From positions 992,493 through 1,051,274 of the forward strand of contig ML976993.1 of the NCBI GenBank assembly GCA_010015675.1: a stretch of 58,782 nt of DNA. The letters are read 5' to 3'. This stretch comes from Byssothecium circinans. Taxonomy: Eukaryota; Ascomycota; Dothideomycetes; Pleosporales; Massarinaceae. The notes below the pieces were generated by a model that was not told the DNA's origin, did no database searches, and saw nothing but the letters and a program-made list of their open reading frames with translations. Made by a program: the position numbers and the translations under genes. Below, piece after piece: positions 30,857 to 40,388 of this stretch. Every line of letters starts with the position of its first letter. Within the stretch, counting starts at the first letter, position 1.

Positions 30857-31669
30857 TCAAATTCCCATCAATGGCCTCTGTGCTACCGTAACAGTCAATG
30901 GTGTAGATATGATCGCACCTTGCTTGGACTCCTCGCTTATTGCTGATATCTCTTTCGCCTTCGCCTTTCTTGCCTCCTCTGAGGGCATAGGTAACTCGTC
31001 CTCCATCATCAGGTGCATATCTGAGAACATCTTGGCCCATTGTGGAGGAATGATATACACGTCTCTATTCGACTTCATCATCCCTTCTTCCTGGAGGATC
31101 GCTGCTAGGTTTCCTGTCCAATGATTCACACTGACGCTCTGAACCCTTCTTAAGGCACCTTCGGCGGCCGGTGCTGGAACATCGTTCCCAGAACCTCGCT
31201 CTATGTGTGAACCGGCTAGGTCCAATTCGTCCCATTGAAGCCATCCACCCGGCTTTAGAAGCTTCATCAAGTTGCGAATGATGTCTCGTGGATCATGGTT
31301 GCGAACCACAAAGATGACCAGCCGCACATGGACGATATCGTACCGTCCCAGCATCGACTCATTTGGCTCGTCGAAGAGATTCCATTTTTCCAGTCGTCTT
31401 ATTCGAGGGAGAAGATCTTTCGCGGGACATTGGTCGAGGGCGATGTCGAAACCATCTACCTCCGCAGATGGAAGCTCGGAAGCGACGTCAAGAGGCCAGA
31501 TCGCGGTCCCTGTCGCAACGTCCGCAATCCGACGAAAACCAGATGTTGGAATGCTTGCGTGGATATTGAAGCCGAGGGTCTGCTTCCATAAGAAATGCGA
31601 TAGGTTGAGACGTGACGAGGAAGCAAAGTTCCGCCCAAGAATATAGTCGTCCTGTCTTGCGGAAGACAT
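30857..31669 (-). CDS. class I SAM methyltransferase (LaeA/UMTA-like)
   Basis: Single exon, 270 aa. Motif I is present as RIADVATGTAIWPLDVA (residues 47-63), followed by VDGFDIALDQCP, YDIVHVRLVIFVV and LMKLLKPGGWLQWDELDL, the sequence of features in fungal UMTA/LaeA-like methyltransferases. Secondary-metabolite clusters often carry such enzymes as N-, O- or C-methyltransferases; the ustiloxin cluster also has a methyltransferase (UstM). The substrate is unknown. It shares a 353-bp divergent promoter with the P450 gene, which suggests co-expression. Confidence 0.85.
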   Translation of the reverse strand: MSSARQDDYILGRNFASSSRLNLSHFLWKQTLGFNIHASIPTSGFRRIADVATGTAIWPLDVASELPSAEVDGFDIALDQCPAKDLLPRIRRLEKWNLFDEPNESMLGRYDIVHVRLVIFVVRNHDPRDIIRNLMKLLKPGGWLQWDELDLAGSHIERGSGNDVPAPAAEGALRRVQSVSVNHWTGNLAAILQEEGMMKSNRDVYIIPPQWAKMFSDMHLMMEDELPMPSEEARKAKAKEISAISEESKQGAIISTPLTVTVAQRPLMGI

Positions 31670-32022
31670 TTTGGGAATCGAGTTCGGTGTAAGTCTTGTC
31701 TGAATCGCGGCGTCGATACAACACTTCGGATTAATAATATGTTGATAACTTGACCGGAGCGTGAGCTTGTGCGTTACTTCGATTCATTCCTTTTCTTGTC
31801 GCATTTATAGTGGCCCTTCGGTGACCGGACTTTAGTCCCACCTTTCATTGGCTAGCGCGCAAATTCCGGGATGGACTCCCCTCATCCTTGCACTATTGCG
31901 CGCGTCCCAGCAACGAATCAGGAAGAACATCCTTGGGTATGCCAGTATAAGATGCCTTACCGACTTGAGTCCATCCGTGCAACCTTTCTATTCTGTTATT
32001 TCGAACTACAACCAACGCCATC
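31670..32022. promoter_or_regulatory. divergent promoter, methyltransferase / P450
   Basis: 353 bp between the start codons of two cluster genes. It contains an inverted CCAAT box (ATTGG at about 31847) and a TATA-like AGTATAAGA at about 31942 oriented to the P450. The shared control region is inferred from the gene arrangement. Confidence 0.5.
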
Positions 32023-33522
32023 ATGCCTTCAATAACAAACGAGCCTATCAATTACTTCCAATGGTTGGTCTTTGCACTTCTGATCTACGCGGTCAAGATT
32101 GTATATACAACTATCACGCGTCATAGCATAGCGCGGAGGCTCGGCTGCAAAGAACCCCCTTCTCCGCCACAAAATGACTGGCTTTTTGGACTGGATTTTG
32201 CGTACCAACAGATTGTGAACATCCAAAAGAATCGTAGAAACGCATCCATACGTGAACTCCACGAGGAGCTCGGACCTACCTTCCTAAGCAAGTTCTACGG
32301 CAGCCGCAAAGTACACACCATCGAGCCGCGAAATGTTCAGGCTGTCATGTCAACAAACTTCGAGAGTTGGGGAGTTCAGTCGCTCAGGCTATTTTCGTTT
32401 GAGCCATTGATAGGCCGAGGCATTATGGGGACGGACGGACGCCTTTGGGAACACTCTCGAGCTCTCTTGCGTCCAGCCTTTGCCCGAAAGGAGATTTCGG
32501 ATCTTCCATCACTCGAAACACATGTCAAGAGTCTACTCGACAAGATCCCGGGAGATGGTTCAACTGTGGACCTTCGTCCCTTGTTCACAAGGATGGCTCT
32601 AGATGCTTCCTCGGAGATGCTGTTTGGGGAATCGCTGGACATGCTGGGCAATCCAACCCCCGAGAACGAAGCGTGGCTCAGAGCAATGAACTATGGTCAG
32701 ATGACTCTCGGCAAAAGGATGCAGCTTCCTCAATGGAACTTGTTCACCAGGGATTCCAAGTTTTGGGCCTCGTGTAAGGCCGTGCATAGCTTTGTGGAGG
32801 CTCGGATTGATGCGATCACTCAGGCCGTGGAGGACGAGACCTTGCACTACGTTCTGGCTAGAGAGCTTTTGAAAGAGACGGCAAACCGGACGACCATACG
32901 AAACGAACTACTCAACGTATTCCTACCAGCGCACGAGGCAACTGGAGTTGCACTTACAAATATATTCTTCAATGTTGCACGACATCCCGAGGTCTGGAAC
33001 AAGCTTCGCGCAGAAACACTTGCCTTACCGCCTGGCCAAGGCATCAGCTTCGAATCCTTGAAAGGAATGCGTTATCTGCAAGCAGTCATCAATGAATCTT
33101 TGCGGCTTAATCCTAGCATCGGCACGACGTCTCGTATTGCCCTCCGCGATACCACTCTTCCCATTGGCGGTGGCAGTGCAGGGGACGCACCAATTTACAT
33201 TCGGAAGGGCGACATCTTCTCGGTCAGCTTCTACAGCCTACATCGAAGGAAGGATTTGTTCGGGGATGATGCGGAGGAATTTAAGCCCGAGCGCTGGGAT
33301 GACTTCCAACCGCCTCGTTGGGCATATCTCCCATTTTCAGGTGGACCTCGCGTCTGCATAGGCCAGCAGATGGCGCTGACCCAGGCAGCTTACACGATTG
33401 TGAGATTCCTGCAGAAGTTCAAGCATCTGCAGAATCGAGACCCCGTGTGGGAATTCCATGAGCAGTATACCTTGTCAACCCAAAGCAAGAACGGAGCGAA
33501 GGTCGCTTTCACCGCCGCCTGA
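32023..33522 (+). CDS. cytochrome P450 monooxygenase
   Basis: Single-exon 499-aa protein with an N-terminal membrane anchor (FQWLVFALLIYAVKIVY). The I-helix motif is LPAHEATGVALTNIFF, the ExxR motif is in INESLRLNPS, the PERF-like motif is FKPERWDDF, and the haem loop is FSGGPRVCIGQQ with Cys at about 445. The pattern around NFESWGVQSLRLFSFEPLIGRGI resembles CYP52/CYP539-type alkane/fatty-acid clan enzymes, but clan members are also recruited to secondary metabolism. It acts at the ER membrane with a P450 reductase. All catalytic features are intact. Its place among UstYa genes suggests oxidation of the peptide product (inference). Confidence 0.93.
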   Translation: MPSITNEPINYFQWLVFALLIYAVKIVYTTITRHSIARRLGCKEPPSPPQNDWLFGLDFAYQQIVNIQKNRRNASIRELHEELGPTFLSKFYGSRKVHTIEPRNVQAVMSTNFESWGVQSLRLFSFEPLIGRGIMGTDGRLWEHSRALLRPAFARKEISDLPSLETHVKSLLDKIPGDGSTVDLRPLFTRMALDASSEMLFGESLDMLGNPTPENEAWLRAMNYGQMTLGKRMQLPQWNLFTRDSKFWASCKAVHSFVEARIDAITQAVEDETLHYVLARELLKETANRTTIRNELLNVFLPAHEATGVALTNIFFNVARHPEVWNKLRAETLALPPGQGISFESLKGMRYLQAVINESLRLNPSIGTTSRIALRDTTLPIGGGSAGDAPIYIRKGDIFSVSFYSLHRRKDLFGDDAEEFKPERWDDFQPPRWAYLPFSGGPRVCIGQQMALTQAAYTIVRFLQKFKHLQNRDPVWEFHEQYTLSTQSKNGAKVAFTAA

Positions 33523-33878
33523 CTAGAATAGTGTGCTCAGTTAGTCATCAGGTATCGTAGGTATTGAATTGCCAAGTTCGTTTTATTGGATTGGGGTAGT
33601 ATGCAAGCGGGCATACCTGCACCCATGATACTTTAGTGGATTTTCAGCCGATGTGCCTCACAGCTGCGGATTTTAGTGCATGTAAGCACATCACCTTCTC
33701 TTTGAGTTCACATGTGCAGCTGCAGCCCGCACGGTTTGTCACTGCTTAATCACAAGTCTGCATGCCTCTCGCTTCGCTTACTGTCTAGTCTTACGATCCC
33801 TGGATGTCTTTGCCGTAGATCTGCTCTATCCGCTTGTCGCATCTGAGAGCGGACGCCAGGAAATTCTGGAATCGGAGA
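33523..33878. other. intergenic region P450 - UstYa-like A
   Basis: 356 bp with no gene. It holds the P450 3' end and the promoter of the first UstYa-like gene. Confidence 0.45.
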
Positions 33879-34762
33879 ATGGCTTCAGAACAGAGTGCAC
33901 CATTTCTACCAAAGACGGAAAGCGAAGATGGGGAAGATGCATTTCATTATCAGCGCAAAAAAAGTCGATCAGATCGATGGTTTTCCGCCCGCTCGTGTTA
34001 CCTCCATGGTGGACTTGTATTGTGCTACACAATTTTTTCCTTTCTCATTATTTCTTGGCAGCTAAGGACGGACAGACGTGTAGCTCAGGATCATGGTAAG
34101 TTTTGCATGAAAGAGAAAAGGTGGAGAGTTTAACATGCGTGTAGATCTTGGGCATGCCATCCCAGTAGAGTTTACCTTCAAGCCGACGATATTCCACAAC
34201 CTTTCTTCAACTCCTTATGCTGGAGACAAGCCTGAAGATGACCTTAAAGCGGCGTGGGAAGATCTCCTCCAGCCGATGAATATGCGTTTCTCGCAGGAAG
34301 AAATAGATGCGGTGAATCAAGAATCAGTCGCCCTTCCTGAAGGAGGAGGCTACTTGGGGTGGTTTGGTGTCTTTCACAGTCTCCATTGCGTGGTAACTTC
34401 TATAACTTTCCGAGTCGTTCTATACAAGGCTGACCCAGGGACAGAAAATGATACGTGAGTCATTCGAAAGAGCCGAGCAATGCAACAGTACGAAGGAGGT
34501 TTCGGAAAAGGATAGAAAGCACGTACATCACTGTATTGAGCTTTTACGCCAAAGCGCGATGTGTCGGCCAGACACCTCGCTCACAACGTTCATATGGCAT
34601 GAGTCAACGAATCTGCCAATGTTCAACGTGAGTGAGTCCGCCCACACGTGTGTCGACTGGGAAGCTTTCATGCACACAACAAAATCGCGGGTTGTTGGTG
34701 AAGATGAGATGGAACGACTCACAAATCCACTTTTGACGGCGGAGGCTCGCTTGGGTTTTTGA
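33879..34762 (+). CDS. UstYa-like (DUF3328) oxidase A
   Basis: Exons 33879-34095, 34145-34392 and 34439-34762 give 262 aa. Donors are GTAAGT and GTAACT, branch GCTGAC in intron 2, and the phases close. A single transmembrane helix lies near residues 48-66 (LVLCYTIFSFLIISW), so it is a type II membrane protein with a lumenal catalytic part. Both diagnostic HxxHC motifs are present: HSLHC at about 150-154 and HVHHC at about 183-187, the latter followed by IELLRQSAMCRPD. UstYa proteins are presumed copper/iron-type oxidases that make ether or C-C macrocycles and hydroxylations in dikaritin RiPPs such as ustiloxin, asperipin-2a and phomopsin. It is adjacent to a second UstYa gene in tail-to-tail orientation and 1.5 kb from the precursor gene. 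Confidence 0.92.
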
Positions 34763-34947
34763 AAGTATATACCATAGGTACACAATGCAACATCAGTTGA
34801 TTCACTCGAGAGTTTGGTCTACTCATCAGAGACTCGCATCTTAGCGAGAGCATTAGGCACAGGCAGGAATTCACATGACGATACATGTAACCGATACCCC
34901 AGCCAATGATTTTTGATGATAATTCTTCCACTGCCCTATCTAAGCCG

Positions 34948-35741
34948 TCAACCATGGTGATGGTGATTATGTTCGTGTCCATTAGACGCGGGTGGAGACG
35001 GTGGTGCTCCAATATCCTCCCATTCACTCATCCACTCCATCAGATGATTCCAGTTTCGACATTGATGAGCAGTGCCAAATCCAGTGACACCCCCAAGCGC
35101 CAAGTTCTTGACCTCCACAGTTAGATCAGGAATGCACATGAGTGTTTGCCGCAATAGATCAATACAATGGCGCATGTGCGGTGGTGAGATTTCGAACGGA
35201 ATCGTATCAATATCGATTGGGACAGACGACGTCGATGCATCCAGAGCGGTCCAGTATGCTTCTCGAAGCGCATTCTATTCGTCGCAGTGTTAACGATGCT
35301 CTCTTGCTCCTCATGAAAAAGTCTACTTGCCAGGCAGTGCAACTGATGGAAAACCGCATATGCAGATCGCTCTGGTGCAATCTCGGGATGGTTGAAGAAT
35401 CCTCCCCTCTTTGGCATCAGAGTATTCCAAAGATCATCGCTCCGATTGGAAGGCCTGTCTCCCCAGACAGGTATATGCTCGAAGACGCGTTTTTGGGTGT
35501 CCAGGTGTAATGAAGAGATGGACGAGAAATCGTGACGTGAATGTTTCTGGCCTAAAGCAAAACCAATCGAGACCAATGCTGTTGAAGCAAGCACCACGCA
35601 CACCCACCGCGGCAACCGGACAGCCCCGACAACCCCCCCTGCCCGATCCCTGAATGACGAAGGCAAACTTTGAGTCTCATCATCGCCTTCCCAGTCCCCA
35701 ATTTTGGAGTACTTGGGCTTGCTGGAAAGGATGGATAACAT
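34948..35741 (-). CDS. UstYa-like (DUF3328) oxidase B
   Basis: Exons 35741-35331 and 35274-34948 give 245 aa. The intron (35330-35275) has a GC donor (CTG|GCAAGT) and acceptor GAATAG; only this choice keeps both HxxHC motifs in one frame. The transmembrane segment is at about residues 45-64 (WVCVVLASTALVSIGFALG). Motif 1 is FHQLHCL (HQLHC at 132-136) at the end of exon 1. Motif 2 is HMRHC at about 170-174, followed by IDLLRQTLMCIPD. WGDRPSNRSDDLWNTL is a typical N-terminal region. The C-terminus is unusual: a His-rich tail (HEHNHHHHG). It likely acts with UstYa-like A on the precursor peptide in the secretory pathway. The 526-bp upstream region is shared with the divergent precursor gene. Confidence 0.92.
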
Positions 35742-36267
35742 TTTGGCTGCCGCACTCGCACTCGTCTTCGGGCAACCAGTCGAACAAAAGTTGTCGGTAG
35801 CTCACCGGTTGTTCAGGGGCATGTACAGTGGCTGCTTAGCAGCAAGTGCTGGGCCACATGCGTACCTTTCCACCCCGTGTTGCGTTTCAATCAATGTCCA
35901 CCCACCCTGTCTCATTCTGCATGCATCGATGCACAGAAAACCCCATCAGCGCTAAGAAGGCTGGATCTAGACGTCGACAGCTGCAAGGCTTCGGACTTCG
36001 CTTAGGGAACATGCAAAGCCTTTTATCATACCGGTCATGGTGGAGCTTCATTGTGCTGTTCAAGCAGCGTGGTGGTCTGATCAATTCAAGCTGTGGATTT
36101 GCTGACCCAGATTCGGGTTCCAACCTCATGCCATAGGTATTTTAACTACTACTGCCTCTCTAGAGACTGCATTCCTGACCGATTTCTTCTCCAAGGTTGT
36201 CAACTCAAGCTCAACTGTGCAACATCATTCCGTCGAAGCTCACAAAGTCTTCCCTCACTCACTTAAG
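35742..36267. promoter_or_regulatory. divergent promoter, UstYa-like B / RiPP precursor
   Basis: 526 bp between the start codons of the oxidase and the precursor gene, with no gene inside. Head-to-head arrangement suggests co-regulation. No specific factor site can be named. Confidence 0.45.
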
Positions 36268-36555
36268 ATGCGTTTCACTTCAATCATCGTGGCATTTGTA
36301 GCGGCGGCATTGGCTGCGCCGATTGCCAAACCGGAAGGTCAGTAGTTCTCCATCGAAACATGTTCACCATTTAACAAGTTAGACGCCATTGCATACCCCG
36401 AGTCTTACAAGCGTGACGCTGAAGTGGCTTATCCCGAGAGCTACAAGCGGGACGCCGAGGTGGCTTATCCTGAGAGCTACAAGCGTGATGCTGAAGTGGC
36501 CTACCCGGAGAGCTACAAGAGAGCTGCCAACGGCAATGAGGTCGCATACCCGTGA
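36268..36555 (+). CDS. candidate dikaritin-type RiPP precursor peptide
   Basis: Two exons, 36268-36337 and 36383-36555, give 80 aa; the intron (GTCAGT...GTTAG) closes in phase 1. Residues 1-17 are a signal peptide (MRFTSIIVAFVAAALAA) and PIAKPE links to the repeats. Four tandem units follow: one DAIAYPESYKR and three DAEVAYPESYKR. Each ends in Lys-Arg, the Kex2 cleavage site, so processing would release four near-identical peptides with the core AYPESY or a longer (I/E)(A/V)AYPESY. Each unit has two Tyr that UstYa oxidases could cross-link. This is the architecture of UstA, phomopsin and asperipin precursors. After the fourth unit comes AANGNEVAYP and a TGA. The gene is too short and repetitive for routine gene finders. 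Function is inferred from architecture and neighbours. Confidence 0.85.
36385..36522 (+). repeat. 36-bp coding tandem repeat of precursor cores
   Basis: Units at 36385-36414 (shorter by one residue), 36415-36450, 36451-36486 and 36487-36522. Codons differ silently between units (GCT/GCC, TAT/TAC, CCC/CCT/CCG, CGT/CGG/AGA) while the peptide is constant, a sign of purifying selection or gene conversion on the core. Confidence 0.9.
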
Positions 36556-37803
36556 AGTTATTGAAGAGCTGCTCATTGGCAATCGTGTTTGGGGCCCGCA
36601 TTTGGGAATGAGAGCAACGTGCGTTGGGTTTTTGAAGGGGCTATATCTTGGTTTTCTGTATAGTCCTGAGGTTGCTAGCACGCACGTAACGAGCTTATTG
36701 CGCTTTACCACTTGAATCGTTCCACCAAATGTTCTATAATTCACAAAATTGAAGCCTGAAATAGATACTAAAGGCCAGTCATCAATATCAACTTTTGGGT
36801 TGATTGACCTGGCAGAAAGGGGCCGCGAATTGAGTACATCCAGGAAACGTTGCGAACTATACTCAACATCTCAACCGGATGAAGGGCTTACCAAGCGCTA
36901 GTATGAATCTTTAGTGCACCGTAGAGTCTAACATAGAACGTTCATTCATTTACCCGAGTTTCCGAGTGATAAGTCCCTCTACCCAAGTTTTGGCGAGCTT
37001 TTGATGCAGACCTAGGTACAGCAGAATACCTATGCATGGACGTATTGGATGCGGAGGGACTGCTTCCGCCTGCATGGACGTATTGGATGCGGAGGGACTG
37101 CTTCCGCCTGCATGGACGTATTGGATGCGGAGGGACTGCTTCCGCCTGCATGCATTAAGGTCGCAGGGCAGGAGCTAATGCATGCAAAGCTTACATGTAG
37201 TGTTGTAACAACTGGTGCGTATCAATATTGGATCACTCCATCAATCTACCTCGGCCTAAGGTGGGCTGTTGGAGGTGTGGACATTTCCGGCGGTGCATAC
37301 GCGATACTGAGCCCCCTCACTGCGTCATAAGCTTCGGGGTAAATACTGCATACTCGTTTTGGCTTTCGCGACATGTACCCTAAGTCTGAGTTGACTTTAC
37401 GCGCCAAACTTTCTCGGCTAGTGTTCCAGATTATTGGGCGCGTTAAACTCACCTACGTAAGGCCCATGTACTAGCGTGTGGTACATCTCCACATCCCGCA
37501 TTCCCCAATCCCCACTCCAGCCATCGGATTCGCTTAGAGTACGAAGGGTAGACTGTGCACAACGACATGATATCACCTAGAAGGAAGGTGTTACAAAGCA
37601 CGGCGCAGCAAGTCTTGAATGCAGCTGATCGAGTTGATCGGGTGCCAGCTTTGCATGGCGTAAGGTGTGGCACGGACGAAGGTACGCAAAAAGGCGGTTA
37701 CAGTGTGCTTGCAAACATGAGTGTACAACAGCTTTCCTGTCGTCTAAACTATACTAGTCTTGTTCCCAGTACCCCACGCGGCGGGATAACGGCTCGCCTC
37801 CAA
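36556..37803. other. intergenic region right of precursor gene
   Basis: No gene supported. It contains the precursor 3' region, three 38-bp tandem repeats (37034-37147) and low-complexity spacer up to the hydrolase stop codon at 37804. Confidence 0.5.
37034..37147. repeat. three 38-bp perfect tandem repeats
   Basis: Units start at 37034, 37072 and 37110 and begin GCATGGACGTATTGGATGCG. The three copies are identical, implying recent expansion. They are non-coding and followed by a partial GCATGCATT. Confidence 0.93.
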
Positions 37804-38625
37804 TCAGCCAACATAAGCCTTCGCCTTGGCGACCACGAAATCTGTGACTTCTTTAGTATGGCTCAAAAACGGGCTGTGCCCCGCATTCAGCTTTACGACA
37901 TCCCATTGGACACCGCTGTACGTAACCATGGCATCTTGAGCCACGAACGGGATGGTGTGGTCTTGCTCTGTTTGGATGTATGCGCGCTTCCCGTCAAAGG
38001 CAGCATCCGACCAGGCTGGTGGTCCACTCGGGGAGGAAAGCGCAGGCTCAGACTGCGGGAGAAGGAGGTTTACGGCCCATTCAGCAGTCGCATCGTGTAC
38101 GAGATTGTAGAAGACGTTTTTCGGGTTGTCGACGGTGAGCAGAGCGGTCTCGTTCTGACAGGGTAGTTAGACGAGATGATAGTGACTTTCAAAACAAACG
38201 AGACTCACATTCTGGATAACCCAAGGGTCATATTGCTGCCCAGGGAGTTTGCTTAGAAGCGAATCTCCTTCAGCGGCGACAAAGGCGCACATGAAGACCA
38301 ATCCAACGATTCCACCTTTCTTACCGGCTACCTGACGCTCTTTCTTGCTGAGTCCTTTGGCGGCGTCAGCACCAGGGCAGCCGCCGTAAGAGTGCATGAG
38401 GAGAAGGACTTCCTTCCCTGAATTGATGATCGGAAGGAGCAGGTTGTCCTTGATGAAATCCGCATCTCTTGCAACAGATTGCTCTCGCGGAGTCTTTGAG
38501 CCCACACTCGGGAGGCGATCTGCGACAATGTCGAATTTCCGAGCTTTAAGGCTGTCGATCAAAGGCGTGTAGTGTTGAGGAACGTGCCACGCGCCTGGAA
38601 TAAGGACGATCGTTGGGAGCGACAT
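37804..38625 (-). CDS. alpha/beta hydrolase (salicylate-esterase-like fold)
   Basis: Exons 38625-38209 and 38154-37804 give 255 aa; donor GTGAGT, acceptor GTCAG, phase 0. The start MSLPTIVLIPGAWHVPQHY matches the first strand and oxyanion loop of this family; an upstream in-frame Met at 38790 lies in promoter-like sequence. The nucleophile is Ser79 in LLLMHSYGG. An acidic residue is in QTEQDHTIPF and the His is in LNAGHSPFLS near the C-terminus, so a triad is plausible. These small hydrolases cleave esters or act as cyclases or thioesterases in fungal clusters. In a RiPP setting it could hydrolyse or cyclise an intermediate (inference). No signal peptide is present, suggesting a cytosolic location. 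Confidence 0.85.
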
Positions 38626-39069
38626 TTTGGTGTAGGTTTCCTTCGTAGAGGTTTGTAATGAGAGCGTGAAGAAGAAAGGAAGAAAGCAAAGGTTAAGAAG
38701 CAGACGGATCCACTGCGAAAATGAGGTTTGGATGACATGCATGGTTGCGGCCAGACGCGGGGTTGCAACTGTTGTGGAATGGGCACTCACACGGAATCGG
38801 GCTTAATTTATCCTCTGCATTGGAACCCCGACAGATATATAACGAAAATAGGCATTCGGCCTGGACTCGGGCTCAGCAGGTGTTCGGGTATTTACTGGAA
38901 ATCCTATCGGACATTGAAGTGAGCGCCACATCAGCCTTCTCAATCAGCCTTTTAAGTGCTGCCTCCGCATGTAACTCCTCGGCAAGGAGTGCAGAGATAA
39001 TCAGCAGTGACACAATCCTTACTGCGCAGCCCAACTCACACTTTGAGAGCTTTCAACCTGCGAGCCGAA

Positions 39070-40388
39070 ATGCCGGGACTTCCACCTGGATTGAACTTGG
39101 CGGACGATGAGCGAACCAGAGTGATAGGTGTTACATGTTCTTTCCGACACACAAAAACATGAAGTCTGACAATCTAAGGTTCCGTGAGTGCGACGTGGGC
39201 ACTCGCAACAATCGCGGTGTTTCTACGCTTCCTCTGCCGTCGAATCTCCAACGCGGGCCTCTGGTGGGACGACTACCTCATGGTTCCGGCGTACATCTTC
39301 ACCTCTATCTTGTCATGGGTAACGGTAACCTACATGCCTGCACATGGGTTTGGAAAGCACATCTACACCCAGCTTCCAGAGGACATTCCCGCTGTCGTCC
39401 AGGCCTTCCTGAAGTCCCTCTTCATTGCTGAAGTGTGCTACACTGGCACCATCGTCCTCGCAAAATTCTCGATCCTGACATTTTACTGGCGTCTGTTTCG
39501 ACTCGAAAACATAGTACGATATTCTATTATCGCCCTGGCTGCGGTCGTGAGTATGTGGGGCACAGCGGTGGTATGTTTCGCCGGTTCGATGAAGTGGGAA
39601 GCCATAATTGATCAACCCTTTAGTTCATCATCGTCGTCACTCAATGCCGCCCTCTGAGGGGATTCTGGGACAAGACGATTCGAGCGGATTGCACAGTTGA
39701 CAGCTACAAGTTCTTCTACGGAAATTCTACCCCCAACATCATTACGGATATCCTCCTCATGATCGCCCCCCTTCCGGCAATCTGGACATTGCATCTCGAG
39801 CTACGCCAAAAGATTTCATTGTCCGCAATTTTTTTGCTGGGTATATTGTACGTCTGTCTGAGTGACTACATGTGTAACGAGGGCTAATCGGCATTATACA
39901 GTGTGACAGCAGTGTCGATTACTCGCCTCATCGTCCTAGTCTCGCTCGATATCACAGACCCAGACGTGACTTGGGTCTTCGTTTATCCGCAGATATGGAC
40001 CTGCGTGGAGCTCAACATTGCTGTCGTGTGCGGCTGTCTGCCAATACTGCGCCCTCTACTTCTGCTCATCACGACGGGCTCTGCCACCGGAATAAAAGCA
40101 GCCAGGAGCGCGCGAGTTACCAGCAAAGGTACCAATGGTAGTAAGCCCTCTAGGAAGTCTCCTTGGTCATCCATACTCTCGGCAAAAGACAAAGGAGCGG
40201 AGGCCAGCATCTCCGAAGTCCCGTTCGTGTCGGTCTCGGGTCCGGAGAGCAAGGTAAAGAAGGCGAGATACATCAAGCTTAAGAGAATGGATGGTGCAAA
40301 GGGTAAGGACCGTGGCTCGCATGAAGTGGGGAACGTTCAGAGCCAGATCAACCTCCAGACCGAGTGGACGGTAAGCTCCACGAAGTAG
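39070..40388 (+). CDS. SAT4/rhodopsin-like seven-helix membrane protein
   Basis: Exons 39070-39127, 39179-39570, 39624-39847 and 39902-40388 give 386 aa, with phases closing at all three GT-AG introns. The N-terminus MPGLPPGLNLADDERTRVIG leads into TM1 (TWALATIAVFLRFLCRR) and the family motif WWDDYLM. Further landmarks are YMPAHGFGKHI, FSILTFYWRLF, the conserved TQCRPLRGFWDK loop, DILLMIAPLPAIWTL, and the last helices ITRLIVLVSLD and YPQIWTCVELNIAVVCGCLP. The cytosolic tail is Lys/Ser-rich. The fungal-specific SAT4/rhodopsin-like family is frequent in secondary-metabolite clusters and near effector genes; its biochemical role is mostly unknown (receptor or transporter-like). It is a possible exporter or sensor of the cluster product (speculative). 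Confidence 0.87.

Noticed and set aside
37034..37147. CRISPR-like look of three regularly spaced repeats
   Set aside because: Copies are directly adjacent with no spacers, and the DNA is fungal.
37555..38166. 203-codon plus-strand frame downstream of the precursor
   Set aside because: Antisense to exon 2 of the alpha/beta hydrolase, which has a full set of motifs.
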